DNA of 64,000 bases. Source: Corynebacterium jeddahense. GTDB lineage: Bacteria; Actinomycetota; Actinomycetes; Mycobacteriales; Mycobacteriaceae. A program made the translations under genes and the position numbers. The stretch lies in contig NZ_CP063194.1 of NCBI RefSeq assembly GCF_028609865.1, positions 372,001 to 436,000 on the forward strand, read 5' to 3'. Shown piece after piece: positions 1-15,899 of this stretch (within the stretch, counting starts at the first letter, position 1; every line of letters starts with the position of its first letter). Under the pieces are notes generated by a model. The model was not told where the DNA came from. It did not search any database and was given only the letters and a program-made list of their open reading frames with translations.

Positions 1-1
1 G

Positions 2-286
2 GGCACGGTGACCCCGGACGTCGCGAAGGCGATCCAGGACTCCAAGGGCGGCAAGATCGCCTTCCGCGTTGACAAGGCGTCGAACCTGCACGCCATCATC
101 GGCAAGGCGTCGTTCACCCCGGAGCAGCTCGCCGAGAACTACGGCGCGCTCCTCGACGAGGTCAACCGCCTCAAGCCGGCGTCCGCGAAGGGCGTGTACC
201 TGAAGAAGGTCACCGTCTCCGCGACCCAGGGCCCGGGCGTGCCGGTGGACACCTCCGTGGAGAAGAACTACGCCACCAAGGCATAG
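2..286 (+). CDS. rplA: 50S ribosomal protein L1, C-terminal part
   Basis: The window opens inside this gene; the frame is open from base 2 and ends in TAG at 284-286. The visible 94 residues begin [11 protein letters not shown] and carry the L1 core wording ([22 protein letters not shown], then the segment [14 protein letters not shown]), which is the C-terminal part of domain I of L1. L1 binds 23S rRNA at the mobile stalk and in many bacteria represses its own mRNA. In this genome the rplA end is followed by a strong hairpin terminator, and rplJ-rplL come 2.7 kb later rather than directly after it. Start codon and N-terminus lie outside the window. A GTG at 8 is internal, not a start. Confidence 0.96.
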   Translation, partial: GTVTPDVAKAIQDSKGGKIAFRVDKASNLHAIIGKASFTPEQLAENYGALLDEVNRLKPASAKGVYLKKVTVSATQGPGVPVDTSVEKNYATKA

Positions 287-300
287 TTCACCCACGATCC

Positions 301-330
301 AGCGCCTCGGTTGCTACCGGGGCGCTTTTT
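301..330 (+). terminator. Rho-independent terminator after rplA
   Basis: AGCGCC-T-CGG (301-310) pairs with CCG-G-GGCGCT (317-326) around a six-base loop, followed by a T run. It sits 15 bases after the rplA stop. The stop codon of the convergent HNH gene (314-316) lies inside the loop, so the hairpin may serve both directions. Confidence 0.85.
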
Positions 331-1393
331 CGTGCCCGAAGAGTTGGTCTATGGCCCCGCGGTTGGAGTTTTTCACTGGGGTTCCGTGGGGGCTGATCCA
401 CCATGGTGCGCCGCGGATCATGGCGATGTGGCCGCGTTTGTTGCGCGATGGGTCGTCGTCGTTGACGCGGTTGTGGTAGCGACACAACGGGGCGAGGTTG
501 TCCAGGTTGGTTTCCCCGCCGTGTTTCCAGGCGGTGACGTGGTGGATCTCGCAGGCTTGCGCCCCGTGGCGGCAGCCGGGGAACGCGCATACCGGCATGA
601 CGAGCCGGGCGAGGTCGCGTTGTTTCGTGTTGGCGAGGCGTTGGGTGCGGTAGAGGTTGACGGCACCTGCTTCGGGGTGGAACGCGGCGACGTCGAGCGT
701 GTCGCCGAACTCTAACGAGAGGAATTCGGCCCCGGTCATGGTGGTGCCGTCGGTGAGCGTGAGGATGACGTCGTCGCCCAATCCTGCGGTGATGCGGGTG
801 TATTCGGGTAGGGGCAGGAGGATCATGGGGCGGGGTGCGGCGGCGGGGACGGTTTCGCCGGCGTCGAGGAGGTTCCAGAACGCGGCTTCCATTTGGGGTG
901 CTGCGGGTTGGGTGGGGTCGATGTGGTGGCGGAGGGCGTGTTCGAGGTCGGCGGCGCGGCGGTCGTCGGCGGTGATGGTGATGCGGGTGCGTCCGTGTTT
1001 GGGGGCGGAAAACGTCATTTGTTTTTTCGCCGGTTGAGGTTCGGCGGTGGGGAGGATGTCGTTGGCGCGGCGGCGCAGGGTTTCGTAGGTGCCGCGTACG
1101 CAAAGCAGGGCGTGGCGTAGTTTCCATTGCTCGGTGCCGGTGAAGCGGGTGAGGTGTTTTTCGATGAAGACGAGTTTGTCCAGGCTTGTGCCGTTGTCGC
1201 GGGCGAGGGTGAGCGCGCGGCGTTGCTGGGCGCGGTAGCGGGTTGGCCCGTAGTAGACGGTGTGGATGCGTGCCCATTCGCGCAGCGTGTCGGGTTTGAC
1301 GCCGGCGGTGGTGAGCGCGTCGCGGTCGTAGTGGGCGAGGGCGTCGATGGCGCCGGCCCCAACCGCGAGTGCGAGTGCTTCGAATGGGTTCAT
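314..1393 (-). CDS. HNH endonuclease signature protein (DUF222/13E12 type)
   Basis: The product (359 aa from the ATG at 1391-1393) has an N-terminal helical DUF222-like region and a C-terminal HNH motif: C-A-F-P-G-C, then CEIHHVTAWKHGGETNLDNL and LCRYHN, with the zinc-type Cys pairs and the catalytic His-His and Asn-x-x-x-His. This family is abundant in corynebacteria and mycobacteria, often in several copies, and its biological role is not settled. I chose the ATG giving MNPFEALALAV over the upstream GTG at 1438 because the residues before it read like non-coding DNA. The gene converges on rplA. No sign of damage. Confidence 0.82.
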   Translation of the reverse strand: MNPFEALALAVGAGAIDALAHYDRDALTTAGVKPDTLREWARIHTVYYGPTRYRAQQRRALTLARDNGTSLDKLVFIEKHLTRFTGTEQWKLRHALLCVRGTYETLRRRANDILPTAEPQPAKKQMTFSAPKHGRTRITITADDRRAADLEHALRHHIDPTQPAAPQMEAAFWNLLDAGETVPAAAPRPMILLPLPEYTRITAGLGDDVILTLTDGTTMTGAEFLSLEFGDTLDVAAFHPEAGAVNLYRTQRLANTKQRDLARLVMPVCAFPGCRHGAQACEIHHVTAWKHGGETNLDNLAPLCRYHNRVNDDDPSRNKRGHIAMIRGAPWWISPHGTPVKNSNRGAIDQLFGHEKAPR

Positions 1394-1501
1394 GCCCGTC
1401 ACACTAGGGGAAACCAATTCGGTGTCAAGACCACCCACCGAAACCTGTGGATAACTCCCGCAACCAACACGCGGTTATCCACAGCTGGCACAATCGCACG
1501 C

Positions 1502-2776
1502 GTGGAAGCGGTCATCATCGGCGCCGGCGTCAACGCGCTCACCGCGGCGGCGCGGCTGGCGAAGGCGGGCTGGCGCGTCGACGTGTTCGAGCGCGCGGAC
1601 AGGGTCGGCGGCGCCGCGCGCACCGACGTGATCGACGGGCGCCTCATCGACCGTGGCGCGGCCTGCCACCCGTTCGGCGCCGCGTCCCCGGCGTTCGCGC
1701 AGCTCGGGCTCGACGTCGAGTGGCTGCGCGCCCCGATCGAGATGGCCCACCCGCTCGACGACGGCGCCGCCTTCCTCCACCGCAGCCTCGCGCAGACCGC
1801 CGCCGAGCTCGGCCCCGACGCCCGCGTCTGGCGCGGCATCCACGCCCCGGTCGTCCATCACATCGACGCGCACCTCGCTAACGCCCTCGCCCCACCGAAC
1901 CGCTGGCCGGCACACCCGCTGCGGCTCGCCCAGTTCGGCGCCCGGGGCGCGTGGCCCGCGGCCGCCGTGCCGCTGCGCACCGAGCGCGCCCGGGCGCTGT
2001 TCGCCGGCAGTGCGGCCCACGCCATCCTCCCGCCGACGCGCGCGGGCACGGCCGCGTTCGGCGTGCTGTTCGGCGCGCTCGGGATGACGCGCGGCTGGCC
2101 GGTGGCCAAGGGTGGTTCGGAGGCGGTGGCGCGGGGGTTGGCGGAGCTCGTCGAGAAGCATGGCGGGCGAATCCACTGCAACCGCGACGTGCCGCACAAC
2201 GCGCCGAAACGGCGCCGCGGGCCCGGCGTTCACAAGGTCGACTTCCTGCTCAACGAGCCCGTGCCGTGGCGCGACCCGCGCGTCGGGCAGGCCGCGACGG
2301 TGCACCTCGGCGGCACGCTTCGCGAGATCGACCACGCCGAGCGGGCCATCCGCCGCGGCCGGCTGCCCGAGCGCCCGTTCGTCATGGCCGCGCAGCAGTT
2401 CGTCGCCGACCCGCAGCGGGGCCTGAGCCTGTGGACGTACGCCCACGTCCCCGCCGGCTACCGCGAGCGCTACCCGGGCGAGGTGCGCGAGCTCATCACC
2501 CGCCAGGTCGAGCGGTTTGCGCCCGGCTTCCGCGACGTCGTCGAACGGGTCGTGGAGGCGAGCCCCGCGGACCTCGAGCGCTGGGACCCGTGCCTCGTCG
2601 GCGGCGACATCGCGAACGGCGCGCACCCGCTCATCCGCCTCCCGCACCGCCTGGGCGCGGGGGAGTACCTCGCCTCGAGCGCCGCCGCCCCCGGCGCCGG
2701 CGTGCACGGGATGCCGGGGTGGTGGGCGGCGGAGGCGGCGCTGCGCGATTTTGATCCCGGCGCCCTTTCCGGCTAA
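1502..2776 (+). CDS. NAD(P)/FAD-dependent oxidoreductase, phytoene-desaturase-like, possibly internally shortened
   Basis: Starts at a GTG (residues MEAVIIGAGVNALTAAARLAKAG). A Rossmann FAD-binding motif GxGxxxL is at residues 7-12 and is followed by the acidic end of strand 2 (VDVFERADRVGGAART). The C-terminus has the family signature VHGMPGWWAAEAAL that closes the FAD site. At 424 aa it is shorter than typical members (about 480-520). The join HCNRDVPHNAPKRRRGPGVHKVDFLL passes from the substrate domain straight to the GPGVHKVDF strand, so a stretch that usually lies between them seems to be missing in frame. Substrate unknown. Upstream lies the divergently read HNH gene. Function by family only. 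Confidence 0.75.
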   Translation: MEAVIIGAGVNALTAAARLAKAGWRVDVFERADRVGGAARTDVIDGRLIDRGAACHPFGAASPAFAQLGLDVEWLRAPIEMAHPLDDGAAFLHRSLAQTAAELGPDARVWRGIHAPVVHHIDAHLANALAPPNRWPAHPLRLAQFGARGAWPAAAVPLRTERARALFAGSAAHAILPPTRAGTAAFGVLFGALGMTRGWPVAKGGSEAVARGLAELVEKHGGRIHCNRDVPHNAPKRRRGPGVHKVDFLLNEPVPWRDPRVGQAATVHLGGTLREIDHAERAIRRGRLPERPFVMAAQQFVADPQRGLSLWTYAHVPAGYRERYPGEVRELITRQVERFAPGFRDVVERVVEASPADLERWDPCLVGGDIANGAHPLIRLPHRLGAGEYLASSAAAPGAGVHGMPGWWAAEAALRDFDPGALSG

Positions 2777-2849
2777 CATCCTCAACCGAAGTTTGAGCCG
2801 AGCTCAAGTTTCACCGAAGACCGTCGGTCACTCTGGCAACAGAGTCGAA

Positions 2850-2929
2850 GGCGCCCCGCTCCAGGGGCCGGCCCACGCAGGAGAAACGAGGCGCCTTTCA
2901 CGCGTGCCCCGTGCTTCTGCACGGGGCAT
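2850..2929 (+). promoter_or_regulatory. rplJ mRNA leader: long-range stem and attenuator-like hairpin
   Basis: GGCGCC at 2850-2855 can pair with GGCGCC at 2890-2895, enclosing a CCCC/GGGG hairpin and an AGGAGAAACGA segment, the layout of the L10(L12)4-binding leader in many bacteria. It is followed by a strong hairpin, TGCCCCGTGC (2905-2914) against GCACGGGGCA (2919-2928) with a TTCT loop and a short T run, which could terminate or pause transcription. By analogy with L10 leaders, excess L10-L12 complex would bind here and reduce expression of rplJL. The pairing is seen; the regulation is inferred. Confidence 0.6.
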
Positions 2930-2985
2930 TTTCCTTTGCCCCGGGCGGATTGAAGGACATGAAGTATCGGAAGGAGGCGTGTGTC

Positions 2986-3507
2986 ATGGCAAACCCGAAG
3001 AACACTGCGGAGCTCGAAGCGCTCCGTGGCAAGTTCGCCGAGGCGAGCTCCGTCGTGCTCACTGAGTACCGCGGCCTGACCGTGGGTCAGTTGCAGGAGC
3101 TGCGCGGTGAGCTGGGCTTCGATGTCGAGTACCACGTCGCCAAGAACACCCTCATCAAGATCGCTGCGAACGAGCAGGGCATCGAGGGCCTCGACGATCT
3201 TCTCACCGGCCCGACCGCCGTCGCGTTCATCAAGGGCGACGCGGCCGTCGACGCTGCGAAGGTGATGAAGAAGTTCAACAAGGATAACGACGCGTTCGTG
3301 ATCAAGGGCGGCTACATGGACGGCAACGTCCTCGACGCTTCCCAGGTCGACGCGCTCGCCGAGATGGACAATCGCGAGACCACCCTTGCCAAGCTTGCTG
3401 GCGCGTTCCAGGGTTCCTTGGCCAAGGCTGCCGGCCTCTTCCAGGCCCCGGCCTCCAAGACGGCTCGCCTTGTCGCTGCGCTGCAGGACAAGCAGGAAGC
3501 CGCGTAA
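2986..3507 (+). CDS. rplJ: 50S ribosomal protein L10
   Basis: 173 aa beginning MANPKNTAELEALRGKF, with the L10 hallmarks SSVVLTEYRGLTVGQLQELR and the helical C-terminal tail on which L7/L12 dimers sit. L10 anchors the flexible stalk of the 50S subunit. The ATG at 2986 is preceded by GGAAGGAGG at good spacing; the longer reading from 2911 starts inside the leader hairpin and was rejected. rplL follows 51 bases downstream in the same transcript. Confidence 0.97.
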   Translation: MANPKNTAELEALRGKFAEASSVVLTEYRGLTVGQLQELRGELGFDVEYHVAKNTLIKIAANEQGIEGLDDLLTGPTAVAFIKGDAAVDAAKVMKKFNKDNDAFVIKGGYMDGNVLDASQVDALAEMDNRETTLAKLAGAFQGSLAKAAGLFQAPASKTARLVAALQDKQEAA

Positions 3508-3558
3508 ACACACTCTTTAACCCGGGCCGGATCGGCCCACAACAGAAAGGATGCCATC

Positions 3559-3948
3559 ATGGCAAAGCTCTCCAAGGACGAGCTCATCGAGCAGTTCAAG
3601 GAAATGACCCTCATCGAGCTCTCCGAGTTCCTCAAGGAGTTCGAGGAGGTCTTCGACGTGACCGCTGCCGCTCCGGTTGCTGTTGCAGCTGCGGGCGCTC
3701 CGGCCGCCGGCGGCGAGGCTGCCGCTGAGGAGAAGGACGAGTTCGACGTCGTCCTCGAGGACGCTGGCGACAAGAAGATCGGCGTGATCAAGGTTGTCCG
3801 CGAGCTCGTTCCGGGCCTGGGCCTGAAGGACGCCAAGGAGATGGTCGAGGGTGCCCCGAAGGCCATCCTCGAGGGCGCCAACAAGGACGACGCCGAGGCT
3901 GCGAAGACCAAGCTGGAAGAGGCTGGCGCGAAGGTCACCCTCAAGTAA
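3559..3948 (+). CDS. rplL: 50S ribosomal protein L7/L12
   Basis: 129 aa: [24 protein letters not shown], an Ala-rich hinge (residues about 34-58) and the C-terminal domain with [31 protein letters not shown], the surface that recruits translation GTPases such as the EF-Tu and EF-G encoded later in this window. Multiple copies bind L10. RBS GAAAGGA precedes the ATG. A strong terminator follows, so rplJL form a unit separate from rpoBC. Confidence 0.97.
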   Translation: MAKLSKDELIEQFKEMTLIELSEFLKEFEEVFDVTAAAPVAVAAAGAPAAGGEAAAEEKDEFDVVLEDAGDKKIGVIKVVRELVPGLGLKDAKEMVEGAPKAILEGANKDDAEAAKTKLEEAGAKVTLK

Positions 3949-3968
3949 GCATTCGCTGCTTATCGACG

Positions 3969-4003
3969 CCCCCTTCGGCCGCAACCGCGGCCGGGGGGGT
4001 TTC
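3969..4003 (+). terminator. Terminator after rplL
   Basis: CCCCC-TT-CGGCCGC (3969-3982) pairs with GCGGCCG-GGGGG (3987-3998) around AACC, followed by TTT. It lies 20 bases after the rplL stop and immediately before the GTG of the aldehyde dehydrogenase gene. Confidence 0.85.
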
Positions 4004-4019
4004 GCGTACCGTCGGGCGG

Positions 4020-5439
4020 GTGATCGAGGTAACCAACCCGGCGACCGGGCAGACCGTGGGGCGGGTGTGCAAGTGCACCGCGGATGACGCGCGCGAGGCG
4101 TTCGCGCGCGCCCGGGCCGCCCAGCCCGCGTGGGCCGCCACGCCCGCGCGGAAGCGGGCCGCCGTGTTCCGCCGGTTCGCGCTCCTTGTGGCGCAGCACC
4201 GCGACGAGCTGCTGGACACCATCCAGGACGAGAACGGCAAGAACCGCGCAAGCGCGCTCGAGGAGGTTGCCGACGTCGCCGCGACGGCGCTGTACTACGC
4301 CCAGACCGGGCCGAGCCAACTGAAGACCCGCCGCCGGTTCACCCCGGCGCCGCTGCTCACCACCGCGCGCGAGCAGCGCCCGCCGAAGGGCGTGGTCGGC
4401 GTGATCGCGCCGTTCAACTACCCGCTCGCGCTCGCGGTCTCCGACGCGATCCCGGCGATGGTGGCGGGCAACGCGGTCGTGCTCAAGCCGGACCTGCGCA
4501 CGCCGCTCTCGGCGCTCAAGGCGGCGGGGATCCTGCGCGAGGCGGGGCTGCCGGACGGGGTGTTCAACGTCGTGCCCGGCGACGGGGGGGGACGTGGGCC
4601 AGGCCATCGTCGAAGAGTGCGACTTCCTCATGTTCACCGGCTCGACGGCGACGGGCACGCGGTTGGCGCAGCAGGCGGCGGCGAGCCTCATCGACTACTC
4701 CATGGAGCTCGGCGGCAAGAACGCGATGATCGTCGCCGCCGACGCCAATCTCGACCGCGCCGCCGAGGCCGCGGTGCACGCCTGTTTCGCCAACTCCGGC
4801 CAGCTGTGCATCTCCATCGAGCGCATCTACGTCGAGCGCCCCGCCGCCGAGCGCTTCATCCCCGCGTTCGTCGAGCACGCCGCGTCCATGCGCGTCGGCC
4901 CGGGCCGCGGGTGGGACGTGGACATGGGCGCGCAGATCTCGCCGGAACACACGGACCGCATCGAGGCGTTCGTGAACGACGCGCTGGCGAAGGGGGCCAC
5001 CGCGCTCACCGGGGGCCGCCGCACCGGCCCGGCCTTCTTCGAGCCGACCGTGCTTATCGACGTCCCTCCGGACGCCGACCTGCACTCCCAGGAGGTCTTC
5101 GGCCCGGTGGTCTACGTCGAGGTGGTGGACACGCTCGAGGAGGCGGTGGCCAGGGCGAACGCCACGGACTACGGGCTGAACTCGTCGGTGTGGGCGGCTC
5201 CGGCGACAGCTCGTCGATTAGCGGGCGCCCTCGAGAGCGGCACCGTGAACATCAACGAGGGCTACGCCCCGGCGTGGATGGCGCTCGGCGCGCCGATGGG
5301 CGGGTGGAAGCGCTCGGGCATGGGGCGGCGCCATGGCGAGCACGGCATCACGAAGTACACGGAGCCGCGCAACGTCACCGAGATGCGCTGGACGACGATG
5401 TCGGGCCTGCTCGGCCGGGCAGCGCGGCGGCTGGGCTAG
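4020..5439 (+). pseudogene. Succinate-semialdehyde/aldehyde dehydrogenase, split by a +1 frameshift in a G run
   Basis: Two overlapping frames encode one aldehyde dehydrogenase of the NAD(P)-dependent GabD2 type. Frame 1 runs from the GTG at 4020 (MIEVTNPATGQTVGRV) through KGVVGVIAPFNYPLALAV to GVFNVVPGDGG. Frame 2 resumes with DVGQAIVEECDFLMFTGST and contains the catalytic Glu (MELGGKNAMIV) and Cys (NSGQLCISIERI) and the C-terminal end. The break is in a run of eight G at 4584-4591; seven G would give a continuous protein of about 473 aa. As written the gene makes only a fragment without the catalytic Cys. It may be a true pseudogene, a slippage-prone phase switch, or a sequencing error. Confidence 0.8.
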
Positions 5440-5450
5440 ACTGGCCCACC

Positions 5451-6371
5451 ATGTCTGTCCGCAATGTCGCCGCCCCGCTTGCCGGTCTCGGCGTGGCGCT
5501 TGCGGTGGCCGGGCTCGTCGCGCCGCACGTCCTGCTCACGGGCGCGCGCCTGCCGCTCGCCCTCGGCGACGTGACGTGGACGATCGAGGACCCGGACGGC
5601 ACCCGCGACGGCCGCCCGGCGCCGGTGACGCGCCAGCTGCACATGGAGATCAACGACCCCGCAGACGACGACACGGCGAGCGTGCGCGTCGGCGACACCC
5701 TGCGCGCGGGCGAGGCGGGCTCCGACTTCGACAACCTCGTCACCGCGTCCACGTGGGCCTACGTCATGGACCGCGTCTCCGGCGCTGCGGTGGGGGACGC
5801 GGAGCTCGCCGCGGTGATGGCGATGCCGGCGACGCAGGTGCGTCTCGACGGCGCTTGGCTCAAGCTGCCCGCCCCCGCCGGGGAGCAGACGGTGGACGTC
5901 TTCGACCCCGTCCTGCGCGGCGCCGCGCCGGCGGAATACGCAGGCGAGGAGGAGATCGCCGGGCGGACGGTGGTCCGCTACACCCAGCACATCGCGTCGA
6001 CGAACGTCGCCCAGCGCTACGCGGACCCGCGCAACACGCTCACGGTCGACGGCGCGCGCACGTTCCTCTTTCACGCCGCGGACCGGAAGCTGCTCGTGGA
6101 CCGGGAGACGGGCCTGGTCGTGGGCATCGACGAACGCGTCGACGACTACTACGGCGACGCCGCGGGCAGGGGAGTGCGAAACGTGGTGACGTACGACGGC
6201 AAGGCGGACCGGGAGGACGTCGAGACGCTGGTGTCCCGGATCGGGGACGCGCAACCGCGACTCGCCTCGCGGGCGCTGTGGCGCGGCGTGGCGTGGACCG
6301 GTGCGCTGCTCGCGCTGGTGGGGCTCGCCATCGCGCTGATTCCGCTGGTGCGTTCGGCGCGTCGCGTTTGA
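5451..6371 (+). CDS. DUF3068 membrane protein (PorA-family annotation)
   Basis: 306 aa with an N-terminal hydrophobic segment (residues about 6-28, VAAPLAGLGVALAVAGLVAPHV) and a C-terminal one (about 280-300), enclosing a large extracytoplasmic domain. This two-anchor layout and the wording TWAYVMDRVSG and VGIDERVDDYYGD fit DUF3068, an actinobacterial family often annotated as porin PorA family without proof. The ATG at 5451 lies 12 bases after the dehydrogenase stop. It is in frame with the first part of the broken dehydrogenase, but the 783-residue read-through is an artefact of the frameshift. Its place just ahead of rpoB is typical for corynebacteria. Confidence 0.8.
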   Translation: MSVRNVAAPLAGLGVALAVAGLVAPHVLLTGARLPLALGDVTWTIEDPDGTRDGRPAPVTRQLHMEINDPADDDTASVRVGDTLRAGEAGSDFDNLVTASTWAYVMDRVSGAAVGDAELAAVMAMPATQVRLDGAWLKLPAPAGEQTVDVFDPVLRGAAPAEYAGEEEIAGRTVVRYTQHIASTNVAQRYADPRNTLTVDGARTFLFHAADRKLLVDRETGLVVGIDERVDDYYGDAAGRGVRNVVTYDGKADREDVETLVSRIGDAQPRLASRALWRGVAWTGALLALVGLAIALIPLVRSARRV

Positions 6372-6696
6372 CCCCGCCGCCGCGCGGGGTGGTAGGCTTC
6401 CCCGCAGCAGCGCCCAGACGGCACCGGGCGCGACGGGAGCTGTAACGCGGGGGCGGGCGGCGGCGATGGTATCCCTTTACAAACTGAGAGGGTTTGTATA
6501 AGGTTATTCGTTGCGCTGGAAGCCGTCTCCGGTGCGTACGCAGAGCCTTGTGCAGCGGGAAGAAATTTCCGATTTGACAAGGTGATTTTGCTGTCTCTGG
6601 GGGCGGGACTTCTGAAGCAGACCGAATGCTAACTTATCCTGCGGAAACGCCGCTGGGCCGCGAAGCCAGACGCGGGCCGGCGGGCCTCCGCCAGAG
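6372..6696 (+). promoter_or_regulatory. rpoB upstream region with candidate promoter at 6476-6502
   Basis: This 325-base stretch has no convincing gene. A candidate promoter is TTTACA (6476-6481), 15 bases, TATAAG (6497-6502); the spacing is short, so confidence is low. A second -35-like TTGACA is at about 6575 without a clear -10. Either would give rpoB a leader of about 100-190 bases. Confidence 0.35.
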
Positions 6697-10194
<3,498 letters not shown>

Positions 10195-10203
10195 GCGCCA
10201 GGT

Positions 10204-10235
10204 GGTCGTCGAGAAGCAATTGCGTATCGACGACC
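10204..10235 (+). repeat. 32-bp imperfect palindrome between rpoB and rpoC
   Basis: The left arm GGTCGTCGAGAAGCAA (10204-10219) mirrors the right arm TTGCGTATCGACGACC (10220-10235) with two mismatches. In RNA it would form a long hairpin 43 bases before rpoC. The same half-site recurs near other ribosomal operons in this window (for example 36202, 45281, 45498, 50946, 58814). Function unknown: an RNA processing site or protein binding site are both possible. Confidence 0.7.
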
Positions 10236-10277
10236 AAACGAACGCATTAGCAAAAACTACTGAAAAGGAACTTTTAC

Positions 10278-14276
<3,999 letters not shown>

Positions 14277-14313
14277 ACAGCCCGCGCTTCTGGCGTAGCA
14301 CGGTCTGCTAGCA

Positions 14314-14346
14314 GGCCCGGCCCCGTTTTTCGGGGCCGGGCCCTTT
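14314..14346 (+). terminator. Terminator after rpoC
   Basis: A perfect 12-bp stem GGCCCGGCCCCG (14314-14325) and CGGGGCCGGGCC (14331-14342) with a T5 loop and a following CTTTT. The stem is also followed by T-rich DNA only on this strand, so it works for rpoBC. Confidence 0.92.
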
Positions 14347-14525
14347 TCATGCCCGCTCCGGGCTGCTCTGCCTCGCCTTACTCCCCACACCCTGCCCTCT
14401 CCCCGCCACCGCTGCCCTCTCCTCGCCGCAACTAGAGCATAATTCGGTGTATAGACATTCGGCGTGGGGAAACGCGCCCGCGTGACACCCTGATTTTCGT
14501 TGAGCTCTAGTGCTTCCTACTCTTC
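14347..14525. other. Gene-free stretch between rpoC and the ATPase gene
   Basis: No gene is supported here. It contains two copies of a CTGCCCTCTCC-type pyrimidine-rich block (about 14391-14424) and an AT-richer segment (ATAATTCGGTGTATAGACATT, about 14438-14458) that may hold the promoter of the following gene (TATAGA as a possible -10). Base composition drops here, marking the edge of the accessory island. Confidence 0.4.
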
Positions 14526-14585
14526 CGCAAATGGACGAGTAGGAGACCCGCAAATGGACGAGTAGGAGACCCGCAAATGGACGAG
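14526..14585 (+). repeat. 23-bp tandem repeat (2.6 copies) that triplicates the RBS and start of the ATPase gene
   Basis: The unit starts CGCAAATGGACGAG and ends TAGGAGACC. Copies begin at 14526, 14549 and 14572 (the last partial, ending in GAG at 14585). Each of the first two copies reads ATG GAC GAG TAG (14531-14542 and 14554-14565), with the TAG overlapping an AGGAG ribosome-binding site for the next ATG. The third ATG (14577) continues as ATG GAC GAG CAC into the long gene. The two upstream units are thus three-residue minicistrons MDE* that could couple or meter translation, or may simply be duplication debris. Confidence 0.85.
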
Positions 14586-15899
14586 CACGGCAAAATTGCT
14601 GCTAGAGTCCCACATGTGTCGTACTTAGTGAGGACTATCGATGCAGAGCTCGACGAGATGATGCCATTCCTGGCGGCGGTGGCGTTGGACGGGCCCAAGG
14701 GCGTAGGGAAAACAGAGACGGCGGGGCGGCGCGTCGCCCATACGTACAGCCTGGATGACCCAGATCAGCGGAAGATCGTCGCAGCTGATTTCGGCTTGCA
14801 GTCCATCCCCGAGGGCGGCGTGCTTTTCGACGAATGGCAGCATCTTCCCCAGGTCTGGGACTCGGTGCGCCGCCAGGTTGACGCGGGGGCACCGCCCGGG
14901 CGCTTTCTTCTCACAGGCTCCGCGACACCAGTCGATGCTGCCGGGACACACTCGGGAGCGGGCCGGATCCTGTCGCTGCGCATGCGCCCGATGGGGCTGC
15001 ACGAGCGCGGCGTGGTGCAACCAACCGTGAGTTTTAGCGAACTCCTCTACGGCAGTGAAGGCGGACCAGACACCGGTTACGCTGGACCGCAGGCGAAAAT
15101 CGGCGGCACCAGCGATTTTTCAATCGTCGACTACGCGCAGGCGATCGCGTCGAGCGGATTCCCCGGGATCGCATCTTTACCGGCCAGGTTGCAACAGGTC
15201 CAGTTGGACTCCTATCTACTGAGAATCATTGACCGGGACCTGCCGGACCGAGACATCGAGGTGCGCCGGCCCGAAACCCTGCGGCGCTGGCTTGCTGCGT
15301 ACGCCGCGGCCTCCTCTACGACTGCGACCTACAGCAGCATTTTGGACGCCACCACAGGGGGTGATGGTTACCAGCCGTCGAAAGACACCACATTGCGTTA
15401 TAGGGACCACCTGCAGCAACTCTGGCTGTTGGATCCGGTTCCAGGCTGGACATCATTCCACAACCCGCTCAAGCGTGTGAGCCAAGCTCCGAAACATCAA
15501 CTCGCGGATCCCGCGCTCGCACTTCGTTTGCTGAATTTCACCGCCAATGACCTGCTGAATGGCCGTGGGGTGCATATGTTCGGCCCGCTGCTCGAGTCGC
15601 TTGCAGCGCTTGGTGTGAGGATCCTGGCGCAAGCCGCGCAAGCGCGAACGTTCCACCTGCGCACCCACGGTGGTGATCATGAGGTGGATCTCATAGTCGA
15701 AGGGCAGGGCGGCGCGTTGCTGGCTATCGAAGTCAAGCTCGCTGCGGGTATCGACGACCGGGATGTCCGCCACCTTCACTGGCTCAAGGAGCAGATGCGT
15801 GGCGACGTCTCCGACCTCGTCATCCTCACCACCGGCTCACAGGCTTACCGCCGAGCCGACGGCGTCGCCGTCGTGCCCTTGGCCCTGCTGGGCGCCTAG
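14577..15899 (+). CDS. AAA-type ATPase with DUF4143 and nuclease-like C-terminal domain
   Basis: 440 aa. Walker A is GPKGVGKTET (residues about 39-48), a Walker-B-like segment is GGVLFDEWQHLPQVWD, and the sensor-like LLTGSATPV follows. The middle has the DUF4143 helical region (LLRIIDRDLPDR, LWLLDPVPGW). The C-terminus holds a PD-(D/E)XK-like core, HEVDLIVEGQGG then LAIEVKLA, close to the archaeal/bacterial ATPase family often found in mobile regions. Cellular role unknown in this family. Its stop codon overlaps that of the convergent cas2 remnant. AGGAG lies upstream of each of three copies of the start. Confidence 0.78.
   Translation: MDEHGKIAARVPHVSYLVRTIDAELDEMMPFLAAVALDGPKGVGKTETAGRRVAHTYSLDDPDQRKIVAADFGLQSIPEGGVLFDEWQHLPQVWDSVRRQVDAGAPPGRFLLTGSATPVDAAGTHSGAGRILSLRMRPMGLHERGVVQPTVSFSELLYGSEGGPDTGYAGPQAKIGGTSDFSIVDYAQAIASSGFPGIASLPARLQQVQLDSYLLRIIDRDLPDRDIEVRRPETLRRWLAAYAAASSTTATYSSILDATTGGDGYQPSKDTTLRYRDHLQQLWLLDPVPGWTSFHNPLKRVSQAPKHQLADPALALRLLNFTANDLLNGRGVHMFGPLLESLAALGVRILAQAAQARTFHLRTHGGDHEVDLIVEGQGGALLAIEVKLAAGIDDRDVRHLHWLKEQMRGDVSDLVILTTGSQAYRRADGVAVVPLALLGA

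Noticed and set aside
314..1393. HNH gene as a homing endonuclease or part of the CRISPR island
   Set aside because: DUF222-HNH proteins are common stand-alone chromosomal genes in this order; there is no intron, intein or repeat around it.
4020..6371. A single 783-residue fusion of aldehyde dehydrogenase and DUF3068 protein
   Set aside because: The middle (4592-5450) is out-of-frame Arg/Gly-rich translation caused by the G-run frameshift; the real genes are 4020-5439 (broken) and 5451-6371.
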